Positions 48,568 to 55,995 of a DNA stretch of 55,995 bases are shown here, one piece after another (the first letter of the stretch is position 1; each line of letters begins with the position of its first letter). Source of the stretch: Acidobacteriota bacterium. Its GTDB lineage: Bacteria; Acidobacteriota; Terriglobia; Acidiferrales; 2-02-FULL-67-57. The translations under genes and the position numbers were made by a program. The notes beneath the pieces are model-generated. The model worked only from the letters and a program-made list of their open reading frames with translations, did no database searches and was not told where the DNA came from. The stretch lies in NCBI GenBank assembly GCA_022571295.1, contig JACZYA010000004.1, positions 1 through 55,995 of the forward strand. The letters are read 5' to 3'.

Positions 48568-49815
48568 TTGGCAGCCATGCAAGCTGAGATCATTGCCATC
48601 GGATCGGAGATGCTGACGCCGTTCCGGGTGGACACCAATTCCCTCTACCTCACCGATCAGCTCGAACGCCTGGGCATCCCCGTGATTCGGAAGACGGTGG
48701 TGGGCGACAACCGCGAACACCTGAAAGCGGTCTTTGCCGAAGCCCTCCAGCGCTCCGACTTAGTGATTGGGATCGGCGGCCTGGGCCCGACCGAAGATGA
48801 CCGCACGCGCGAGTCGGTGGCAGAGCTGCTGGGCCGGCCACTGGAGCGCAGCGAGGAAGTGGTGCGAATGATGCGCGAACGGTTCCGCGCGTTCGGGCGC
48901 AAGATGCCGGAAGTCAACCTGCGCCAAGCCATGGTGCCGGCGGGTGCGACCTGGCTCCCCAACGACAACGGCACGGCTCCGGGATTGTGGATGGAAACCG
49001 ACGGCGAAAAAATTGTGCTGTTGCTGCCGGGGCCGCCGCCGGAACTCAAACCCCTGTTTGAAGAGTATTGCCTGGTCAAGCTGCGCTCGCGCGCCCCCAG
49101 GCAGGCGTTTTCCACCAAGGTGCTGAAGGTGACGGGGATGGCGGAATCAGAGGTGGAAGAAAAGATCGCCCCCATCTACCGCACCTACAAAAATCCGGAA
49201 ACCACGCTGCTGGCCTCGGCGGGCGAGATTCAAATCCACTTGCGCGGCACCGGCGCTGACGCGGGCGACGCGCTGCGGCGGGTGGAAGAGTTGGGCGAGC
49301 GAATCGAGAACGCTTTGGGCGACGCGGTCTTTTCGCGCGGCAATGAATCGCTGGAACAGGTGGTGGGCCTCTACCTGATGATGCGCGGCGCTACGCTGGC
49401 GGTGGCGGAGAGCTGCACCGGCGGGCTGCTGGGCCAGCGCATCACCAGCGTGCCCGGCAGCTCCCACTATTTTCTCGGCGGCGTGGTGTGCTACTCCGAC
49501 AAGTTGAAGACGAAACTGGTGGGAGTGCCCGAGAGCATGCTGAAACGCAAAGGGGCGGTCTCGGCGGAAGTAGCGGAAGCGCTGGCGCGCGGCATCCGGA
49601 GCCGTGCCGGCGCCACGCTAGGGGTGGGCATCACCGGCGTTGCCGGACCCCAAGGCGGGAGCCCGGACAAGCCGGTGGGAACGGTTTTTATCTCGCTGGC
49701 CGAGGCCCACCGGGCGAAGACGGTGAAGCATCGTTTCCCGGGCGACCGCGAGCGCATTCGCCAGTTTGCCACCCAGGCGGCTCTCAATCTGGTTCGCCGC
49801 AAACTGCTGAAGTGA
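48568..49815 (+). CDS. cinA: CinA-like protein (nicotinamide mononucleotide deamidase family)
   Basis: AEIIAIGSEMLTPFRVDTNSLYLTDQLERLGI, GIGGLGPTEDDRTRESVAELL, AESCTGGLLGQRITSVPGSSHYFLGGVVCYSDKLKTKLVGV. Confidence 0.95.
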   Translation: MAAMQAEIIAIGSEMLTPFRVDTNSLYLTDQLERLGIPVIRKTVVGDNREHLKAVFAEALQRSDLVIGIGGLGPTEDDRTRESVAELLGRPLERSEEVVRMMRERFRAFGRKMPEVNLRQAMVPAGATWLPNDNGTAPGLWMETDGEKIVLLLPGPPPELKPLFEEYCLVKLRSRAPRQAFSTKVLKVTGMAESEVEEKIAPIYRTYKNPETTLLASAGEIQIHLRGTGADAGDALRRVEELGERIENALGDAVFSRGNESLEQVVGLYLMMRGATLAVAESCTGGLLGQRITSVPGSSHYFLGGVVCYSDKLKTKLVGVPESMLKRKGAVSAEVAEALARGIRSRAGATLGVGITGVAGPQGGSPDKPVGTVFISLAEAHRAKTVKHRFPGDRERIRQFATQAALNLVRRKLLK

Positions 49816-49869
49816 GCCGGGCATTGGCAAAGAACACACCCAACCACAAACCCTGAGTACCTTCTTCCG

Positions 49870-50454
49870 ATGCGCCTTTTCGTCGCGCTCGATTTGACCG
49901 ATGCCGTTCGCGCGGCCATCGCCGAGCTGCTGGCCAGGTTGAAACCCACCACCGGGGCGGTGCGCTGGGTGCGGCCCGACGTTCTACACCTGACGGTGAA
50001 ATTCATCGGGCATCTGGGGGAAGAAAAACTTCCTGCGCTTCGGGAAGCGCTGGCGCGAGTGGGGACGTCGGAGCCGGTGGAACTGGAGTTCCACGGGGTG
50101 GGATTTTTTCCCAACCCGCGCAGTCCGCGCGTCTTTTGGGTAGGGGTGCGTGGCAACGACGCGCTGTTCGACCTAGCCGGACAAATCGAGGCGGCGCTGG
50201 AACCGCTGGGTATCGCGCGCGAACGCCGCGCCTATGCGCCGCACCTGACGCTGGGCCGGTTCAAATCCGGGCCGGGCCGGAGAGTGGATTCGCGCCAGCT
50301 CACTCGCCTGCAAGAAAAAATCGCCGCGCTGCCCTCGACCGATTTCGGGCACGTGCGCTGCGAAGAGTTTTTTCTCTACCAGAGCAAACTCTCCCCCGGC
50401 GGCGCGAAATACTCTAAACTGGAGCGCTTCGGGTTCATCCGAGCCGAGAACTAG
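49870..50454 (+). CDS. thpR: RNA 2',3'-cyclic phosphodiesterase (2'-5' RNA ligase family)
   Basis: Two HxT motifs: HLTVKFIGHLG and HLTLGRFK; MRLFVALDLTDAVRAAI start. Confidence 0.93.
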   Translation: MRLFVALDLTDAVRAAIAELLARLKPTTGAVRWVRPDVLHLTVKFIGHLGEEKLPALREALARVGTSEPVELEFHGVGFFPNPRSPRVFWVGVRGNDALFDLAGQIEAALEPLGIARERRAYAPHLTLGRFKSGPGRRVDSRQLTRLQEKIAALPSTDFGHVRCEEFFLYQSKLSPGGAKYSKLERFGFIRAEN

Positions 50455-50466
50455 CTGGGGGCGTAG

Positions 50467-51081
50467 TTGCCTGTAAGCGCGATCGAGCTGAGCGGTGTGG
50501 TGCTGGCGTACCTACTGGGCTCACTTCCGTTTGGCTACGTGCTGGTGAAGCTGCGCGGCGCCGGGGACGTGCGCACGCAGGGGAGCGGCTCGACCGGCGC
50601 CACCAATGTCGCCCGCACGCTGGGGCCGGGGGCGGGCTTGCTGGTGCTGGCGCTGGACGCCGGCAAGGGTTACGCTGCGGTCTGGCTGGCTGCCCGGTTG
50701 GCGGAGGGTGATTTGCGTTGGACGGCAGCCGCAGGCGTGGCCGCCATTGTGGGGCACAGTTTTCCGGTCTTTATCCGCTTTCGCGGAGGCAAGAGCGTGG
50801 CCACCGGATTGGGCGTGTTTCTTTTCCTCACCCCGCTGGCAGTGGCGGCTTGCCTGGGGGTCTGGCTGTTGGCGTTGGCAATCTGGCGTTACGTCTCTCT
50901 GAGTTCGATGCTCGCCGCAGCTGCCTACCCGGTGCTGGCCTATGCGCTCTACCATCCGACGCTGCCGGTACTGCTGGCCGGCGCGGTGGGCGCGTGCATC
51001 ATCGTGCTTCGGCATCACGCCAACATCCGACAGCTGATGGCCGGCACCGAAAACAAATTCGCCCTGCGGCGGAAATCCTGA
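50467..51081 (+). CDS. plsY: Glycerol-3-phosphate acyltransferase PlsY (TTG start)
   Basis: AYLLGSLPFGYVLVKLRGAGDVRTQGSGSTGATNVARTLG, GHSFPVFIRFRGGKSVATGLGVFL, LRHHANIRQLMAGTENKF. Confidence 0.95.
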   Translation: MPVSAIELSGVVLAYLLGSLPFGYVLVKLRGAGDVRTQGSGSTGATNVARTLGPGAGLLVLALDAGKGYAAVWLAARLAEGDLRWTAAAGVAAIVGHSFPVFIRFRGGKSVATGLGVFLFLTPLAVAACLGVWLLALAIWRYVSLSSMLAAAAYPVLAYALYHPTLPVLLAGAVGACIIVLRHHANIRQLMAGTENKFALRRKS

Positions 51082-51097
51082 CCCGAGGACGATTGAC

Positions 51098-52102
51098 GTG
51101 CGCACCATCACAGTAATCGGCGGGGGCAGTTGGGGCACGGCGCTGGCGATCACGCTGGCCCGCAGCACGACTCCGCACCACGTGCGGCTGTGGGCGCTGG
51201 AAAAAGAGCTGGTCGAGCAGATGGTGGCTACGCGCGAGAACCACATCTTCCTGCCGGGCTTCCGCCTGCCGCGAGAAGTCCAACCCACCCATGACCTCGC
51301 CCAAGCCGCGCGCGGCGCCGACATCCTGCTGAGCGTTGTCCCGACACAGTTCCTGCGCCGCGTCTGGGAACAGATCCTGCCCCATCTGGCGCCGGAGACG
51401 CTGATTCTGAGCGCGGCCAAGGGGCTGGAGCGTGACTCTCTGGCGCGCCCCTCCGAAGTCATTGCCGAGGTAATCGGCAGCCGGTTCGAGCCGCGACTGG
51501 CCGCACTCTCCGGCCCGTCGTTCGCCCGCGAGGTGGCTGCCGGGCTTCCCACTGCAATCGTCATCGCCTCCGCTGATGCCTCACTCGCGCGCGACCTGCA
51601 AGCCGAGCTGGCCGGCCCCGGCCTGCGCCTCTACACCAACAACGACGTGGCCGGAACCGAGATTGGAGGCGCGGTCAAAAACATCATCGCCATTGCTGCC
51701 GGCGTCGCCGATGGACTGGGGCTGGGCACCAACGCGCGTGCGGCTTTGATTACGCGCGGCTTGGCGGAAATCTCCCGGCTTGCGCTTGCCTGCGGCGGGC
51801 AGCGCGAGACGCTGGCCGGCCTGGCAGGCCTGGGCGATTTGGTCCTGACCTGCACCGGTGGGCTGAGCCGGAATCGCACCGTCGGCCTGGAGCTGGCCAA
51901 AGGCCGTACGCTGGACCACATCATCCAATCCATGCGCATGGTGGCCGAAGGGGTGGAGACCACCCGCGTCACCCGCGCGCTAGCCCGCAAGCTGGGGGTG
52001 GAAATGCCCATCGTCGAGCAGATGCACAAAATCCTCTTTGAGGGCCAGGAGCCGCGCGCCGGCGTCCGCGCCCTGCTGGAGCGGGCGTTGCGCGACGAAT
52101 AA
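51098..52102 (+). CDS. gpsA: NAD(P)-dependent glycerol-3-phosphate dehydrogenase
   Basis: ITVIGGGSWGTALAITLAR, LSGPSFAREVAAGLPTAIVIAS, EIGGAVKNIIAIAAGVADGLGLGTNARAALITRGLAEISRL. Confidence 0.97.
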   Translation: MRTITVIGGGSWGTALAITLARSTTPHHVRLWALEKELVEQMVATRENHIFLPGFRLPREVQPTHDLAQAARGADILLSVVPTQFLRRVWEQILPHLAPETLILSAAKGLERDSLARPSEVIAEVIGSRFEPRLAALSGPSFAREVAAGLPTAIVIASADASLARDLQAELAGPGLRLYTNNDVAGTEIGGAVKNIIAIAAGVADGLGLGTNARAALITRGLAEISRLALACGGQRETLAGLAGLGDLVLTCTGGLSRNRTVGLELAKGRTLDHIIQSMRMVAEGVETTRVTRALARKLGVEMPIVEQMHKILFEGQEPRAGVRALLERALRDE

Positions 52103-52111
52103 ATCTGCGCA

Positions 52112-52140
52112 TTGCTTTCTGAGGGAGCTTTCGGTAGAAT
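52112..52140 (+). promoter_or_regulatory. Predicted promoter for the HD-GYP gene
   Basis: -35 TTGCTT (52112-52117), 17-bp spacer, -10 TAGAAT (52135-52140). Confidence 0.55.
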
Positions 52141-52221
52141 TTCGTGGGGGGCGTGAAGCCCAGTGAACAGGTGGAGGGCCCTAAGAAAGAGCGGGGGAGG
52201 GCTGTTGCTTAGCCGGACCCC

Positions 52222-53991
52222 ATGAACCGAGTGCTGGAACAACTCAACCACCTGTTGGGGCGCTTGCTGCCCCGTCGCATCCCTCTGCTGTATCTTATCC
52301 TGACCGTTCTTCTCCTCTTGAGCGTTGTGCCCTTGCTGGTCTTTGGCCTGAAGGTCAGCTCGCGCAACCGCCAAGAGTTGCAGACCAACCAGCAGGTACT
52401 GCAGAGCACCGTCACCAGCGCCATCGCCGAAGAAATCCGCCTCTACGTGCAGGGCATCGACGGGCAGGTGGAGAGCCTGATCCGCATGCTGGAGATTACC
52501 GGGGCCATCGGAGACGTGGCCGACCCCAACTACGCCGGCGCCCTCGACCGCTCCATCCGCAGCTTTGTGGGCGGGGGAGACAACGTCCGCTTCCTCACCA
52601 TCGTCAACGCCGAACAGCGTGGCCGGCAAGGAGGCGTGCCGGAGGTGGGCCAGGACGACTTCATCCGACAACAATTGAGCAAGGGCTTCCAGGCCGCGCA
52701 TCTCGGCAACGCCTTCCACAGCGGCAGCTTCCTGGTCCATTCCGGCGGGCGCAGCGAGCCGGTGATGGTGATGGCGCGGCCGTTGACGGTGCGCAACGAC
52801 TTCCGCGGGATGGTGGCGATTGTCGTCAGCCTGGAATTCTTGCGGGAGCAGTTGAAGAAATCGCCCGGGGGGCTGGTCACCTACGTGGTGAACCGCGAGG
52901 GGCGGCTGATTCTCTACCCCGACGAGAAGAGCTACACCGTCGGCCAGGACATGAGCGGAATTGAAATCGTGCAGTCCTTCCTCACCGGCACCGAGCAAGC
53001 CATCGTCACCACCACCTTCGATCTTGAACAGAACAACGAAGTCGTCACAATGCTGGGCACGCAGGCGCCGGTGCCCACCTTGAATTGGGCCGTCATCGCC
53101 CAGAAACCGCTGGACGAAGCCTACGCGGCCGTTTACGAAATGGATCGCTACGCCTTCATGCTGGGTTTCATTGCCATCGTACTTTCGCTCGCCATCGGCT
53201 ACTACTCCGCCCGCCGGCTCACCACCCCCATCCAGATGCTGGCGGAAAGCACGCGTGTCATCGCCAAGGGTGACTTCTCCCGTCGGGTCCATCTCTCCAG
53301 CCGCACCGAAATCGGCGAGTTGGCGGATACCTTCAACCTGATGACCGCCGACCTGGAACGCTACGTCGAGCGCCTGAAGCAGGCCGCGCAGGAGAACCAC
53401 GAGCTTTTCCTGGGCTCCATCCGAACGCTGGCCGCCGCCATCGACGAAAAGGACCCCTACACCCGCGGCCACTCCGACCGCGTGGCGCGTTACTCCGTCA
53501 TCCTGGCGGAAGCGATGGGGCTGCCCGAAGATGATGTGTACAAGATCCGCATCTCGGCGCTGCTGCACGATGTGGGCAAGATCGGCATCGACGACCGCAT
53601 CTTGAAAAAACCCACCGGGCTGACCGCCGAAGAGTTTGAAGTCATGAAGCAGCACCCGGTCAAAGGCGCCAATATCATCCGTCCGGTGGGCAAGCTGCGA
53701 GAGATGATTCCCGGCATCGAGCTCCATCACGAAAGCATGAACGGGCGCGGCTATCCCTACGGGCTTAAAGGCGAGGAAATCCCGATGATGGCGCGGGTCA
53801 TCATGGTGGCTGACACGCTCGACGCCATGACCACTCACCGCCCCTATCAGTCCGCCATGGACATGGAACTGGCGCTGGAGAAAATTACCGCCATCCAAGG
53901 AACCAAGTTCGACCCCGCCGTCGTGCAGGCGCTCATCAAATCCGTCGAAGCCCGCCGCCTCAAACTTACCCCGCAGATGGTCGAAGTCTGA
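52222..53991 (+). CDS. Membrane sensor: periplasmic (dCache-like) domain, HAMP, HD-GYP phosphodiesterase
   Basis: TM + extracellular domain + TM; HAMP RRLTTPIQMLAESTRVIAKGDFSRRV; HD-GYP: RGHSDRVARYSVILAEAMGL, ALLHDVGKIGIDDRIL, HHESMNGRGYPYGLKGEEIPMMARVIMVADTLDAMTTHRPYQ. Confidence 0.95.
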   Translation: MNRVLEQLNHLLGRLLPRRIPLLYLILTVLLLLSVVPLLVFGLKVSSRNRQELQTNQQVLQSTVTSAIAEEIRLYVQGIDGQVESLIRMLEITGAIGDVADPNYAGALDRSIRSFVGGGDNVRFLTIVNAEQRGRQGGVPEVGQDDFIRQQLSKGFQAAHLGNAFHSGSFLVHSGGRSEPVMVMARPLTVRNDFRGMVAIVVSLEFLREQLKKSPGGLVTYVVNREGRLILYPDEKSYTVGQDMSGIEIVQSFLTGTEQAIVTTTFDLEQNNEVVTMLGTQAPVPTLNWAVIAQKPLDEAYAAVYEMDRYAFMLGFIAIVLSLAIGYYSARRLTTPIQMLAESTRVIAKGDFSRRVHLSSRTEIGELADTFNLMTADLERYVERLKQAAQENHELFLGSIRTLAAAIDEKDPYTRGHSDRVARYSVILAEAMGLPEDDVYKIRISALLHDVGKIGIDDRILKKPTGLTAEEFEVMKQHPVKGANIIRPVGKLREMIPGIELHHESMNGRGYPYGLKGEEIPMMARVIMVADTLDAMTTHRPYQSAMDMELALEKITAIQGTKFDPAVVQALIKSVEARRLKLTPQMVEV

Positions 53992-54121
53992 CCCCGCCCG
54001 CGCTGCATCCTTGTACCCTCTGCGCATTCCGCGTCTCAGCGGTGCACAACAAGCTGCCACCGCAACTCCTTAACGCAGGCACCTCTGGCTGACTCTGCTA
54101 CAATAAACGCGGAGTTGGCCC

Positions 54122-55078
54122 GTGCCTGAAGTAACACAACAGAAAGCAAGCTGGTGGGGACGCCTGCAACAGGCCGCGGCCCGCACCCGCGAGCAGCTCA
54201 CCGAGCGCATGGACGACGTCCTGCTCGGCAAGAAAGAAATTGACCCGCAGGTCTTCTCCGACCTGGAAGCCGTCCTGCTCGCGAGCGACCTCGGCCTGGA
54301 AACCACTACCGAAGTCCTCGACCGCCTGCGCGACCGCGCCCAGCGCAAAGACCTGGCCGACGTCGCCGCCCTCCGCGCCGCCCTGCGCGACGAGCTCGCT
54401 TCCCTGCTCCGCTCCCTGAGCCCGCAGCCGCAGTTCCCCGACGGCAAACTTGCCCCGACAACGGCGGGGCCCCACGTAGTCTTCCTGGTCGGCGTCAACG
54501 GTACCGGCAAAACCACCACTGTCGCCAAGCTCGCCCGCCGCTGGCAGAGCGACGGACGCCGCGTCATCCTCTGCGCTGCCGATACGTTTCGCGCCGCCGC
54601 CAGCGAGCAACTGGAAATCTGGGCCGAGCGCCTCGGCGCAGAACTCCTCCGCCAAAAGCCCGGCGCCGACCCCGCCGCCGTAGTTCACGACGCCGTCAGC
54701 GCCGCCCGCTCCCGCGCCGCTGACCTGGTGCTGGTGGACACCGCCGGCCGCCTCCACACCAAGTCGAACCTGATGGCCGAGCTGGAAAAGATGAAGCGCG
54801 TCGCCGGCCGGCTGGTGGAAGGCGCGCCGCACGAGATTCTCCTGGTCCTCGACGCCACCACTGGCCAGAACGGCCTGGCGCAGGCCCGCCGCTTCACCGA
54901 GTCGGTCGGCGTCACCGGCATCGTGCTCACCAAGCTGGACGGGACCGCCAAAGGAGGCGTGGCATTGGCTATCGCCCGCGAGTTGCAGTTGCCCATTCGT
55001 TATGTGGGTGTCGGGGAACAGCAGGAGGACCTGCTGCCCTTCGACGCGGAGCTGTTTGTCGAATCCCTGTTCGCGTAA
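54122..55078 (+). CDS. ftsY: Signal recognition particle receptor FtsY
   Basis: VVFLVGVNGTGKTTTVAKLARRW, LCAADTFRAAASEQLEIWAERL, DLVLVDTAGRLHTKSNLMAEL, GIVLTKLDGTAKGGVALAIARELQLPIRYVGVGEQQEDLLPFDAELFVESLF. Confidence 0.96.
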   Translation: MPEVTQQKASWWGRLQQAAARTREQLTERMDDVLLGKKEIDPQVFSDLEAVLLASDLGLETTTEVLDRLRDRAQRKDLADVAALRAALRDELASLLRSLSPQPQFPDGKLAPTTAGPHVVFLVGVNGTGKTTTVAKLARRWQSDGRRVILCAADTFRAAASEQLEIWAERLGAELLRQKPGADPAAVVHDAVSAARSRAADLVLVDTAGRLHTKSNLMAELEKMKRVAGRLVEGAPHEILLVLDATTGQNGLAQARRFTESVGVTGIVLTKLDGTAKGGVALAIARELQLPIRYVGVGEQQEDLLPFDAELFVESLFA

Positions 55079-55184
55079 AGTTCCGGGCGCGGCCCTTTTC
55101 TTGCCAGCCGTGCTTGTTCCGGCGAACACTCACAAGAAGTCCAACCCCGGGAGATAACCCCAGGCGTGAAATGCAGGCAGTGGA

Positions 55185-55682
55185 ATGGATGACCTAGAAT
55201 GGATCTCCAAAGCACTGGAGCTGGCTCGGCAAGGGACGGCGCTGGCCTCCCCGAATCCGCTGGTCGGAGCGCTTCTGGTGAAGGATGGGCACCTCATCGG
55301 CCAGGGCTTCCATACCTACGACGGCAGGGAACATGCGGAAATCCGGGCGCTGCAAGACGCCGAAGCAGCAGCCCGAGGAGCAACGCTTTATATTAATCTC
55401 GAGCCCTGCTGCCATCAGGGGCGCACCGGTCCCTGCACGGAGGCGATTCTGGCCGCCGGAGTGAAGCGTGTGGTGGCGGCGATGCCGGACCCCAACCCGC
55501 TGGTTGCGGGCCGAGGGTTCGAGCGGCGTCGCCGGGCGGTCCACATCGGTGTAGAGCCGCAGGCGGTCGCAGCCGATCGTGTGCGCCAGCAGCAACTCGG
55601 CGAAGAAAGGGACGTCGGGGTCGTTCTCACCAAGCTTGGACAGAGGCTTGTAGTAGGCTACCCGTTTGTCTGCGGAAGCTAG
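55185..55682 (+). pseudogene. ribD: Truncated ribD: N-terminal deaminase domain only; RibD-like sequence ends about codon 113 (near 55525) and the rest is non-homologous tail
   Basis: ASPNPLVGALLVKDGHLIGQGFHTYDGREHAEIRALQDAEAAARGATLYINLEPCCHQGRTGPCTEAILAAGVKRVVAAMPDPNPLVAGRGFER, then RRRAVHIGVEPQ... does not continue as RibD; the opposite strand there codes a different protein. Confidence 0.8.
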
Positions 55683-55757
55683 ATGGAGCAGCAAGGCGCC
55701 GGCCAGGCTGGATTTCCCGGAACCGGGGCGGTCTGCGGAGATTTGCAAGACTGCCAA
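55530..55757 (-). pseudogene. 5' fragment of a BioD-like P-loop (AAA_26/phosphotransacetylase N-terminal-like) gene, TTG start
   Basis: Minus strand (L)AVLQISADRPGSGKSSLAGALLLHLASADKRVAYYKPLSKLGENDPDVPFFAELLLAHTIGCDRLRLYTDVDRPATP, after which the reading frame enters antisense ribD. Confidence 0.55.
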
Positions 55758-55862
55758 TTAACCCTCACACAATGGGCTCACTTAGGAAAGGAGCGCCTGA
55801 AGCTGCTGTCGGCGGTCATTTTAACATAGGTCTCACTTTGGATTTTTTATCGTAGTTCGAAC

Positions 55863-55949
55863 CTAACCGTCCACATCCTTTTGCCCGGTGTTGTTGGGGT
55901 CGAATCCCTTGGGGAACCGGGTAGATTCGTCGTACTTAGCCATTGACAT
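55863..55949 (-). CDS. Possible 28-aa small ORF (MSMAKYDESTRFPKGFDPNNTGQKDVDG)
   Basis: ATG at 55949 (second in-frame ATG at 55943), TAG at 55863; non-random-looking composition but no strong RBS. Confidence 0.25.
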   Translation of the reverse strand: MSMAKYDESTRFPKGFDPNNTGQKDVDG

Positions 55950-55995
55950 ATCCGAGCGGTGCAAACTGGCTTGGTGAAAGTTGGCCCCCCGGAGA

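Noticed and set aside
51631-54060. 809-aa minus-strand ORF
   Set aside because: Antisense to gpsA and the HD-GYP gene, both with clear family motifs; long shadow ORFs are expected in high-GC DNA.
1-55995. CRISPR arrays, phage genes, toxin-antitoxin or defence islands
   Set aside because: No regularly spaced direct repeats and no ORF with recognisable integrase, Cas, phage structural or TA features were seen.

Overview
The window is about 56 kb of high-GC bacterial chromosome. It looks like an Acidobacteriota-type MAG contig; that assignment is inference from gene order and intergenic palindromes, and no 16S is present. It is dominated by housekeeping genes. The centrepiece is a canonical minus-strand dcw (division/cell-wall) cluster at about 16.3-33.6 kb: mraZ-rsmH-ftsL-ftsI-murE-murF-mraY-murD-ftsW-murG-murC-murB-ftsQ-ftsA-ftsZ. 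Left of it are lnt (cut by the window edge), a SPOR protein, a slipin/NfeD pair, TPR proteins, a class A PBP, proS, rpiB, glyA, a glycosyltransferase and an M67 peptidase. Right of it are an ECF sigma/anti-sigma/DUF3106 operon, a ZIP transporter, a YchF-like GTPase, tRNA-Val(CAC), a MoxR-DUF58-mutY-TgpA operon, rimO, yacG, pgpA, an IPT/NHL protein, cinA, thpR, plsY, gpsA, an HD-GYP protein, ftsY and a truncated ribD. I see no CRISPR array, phage, toxin-antitoxin or defence island. The most interesting signals are non-coding: (1) a five-copy 10-bp-periodic GTGGNN array just downstream of a TTGACA promoter upstream of mraZ, matching a MraZ operator; (2) a 144-bp MITE-like element with 16-bp inverted ends and a perfect 8-bp direct repeat next to the ECF sigma gene; (3) a second, about 126-bp MITE-like element with CTAG flanks and nested palindromes; (4) a breakpoint near 55.52 kb where ribD stops mid-gene and abuts an inverted 5' fragment of a BioD-like P-loop gene. 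I found no convincing wholly new system; the better leads are listed with the test that would settle each.
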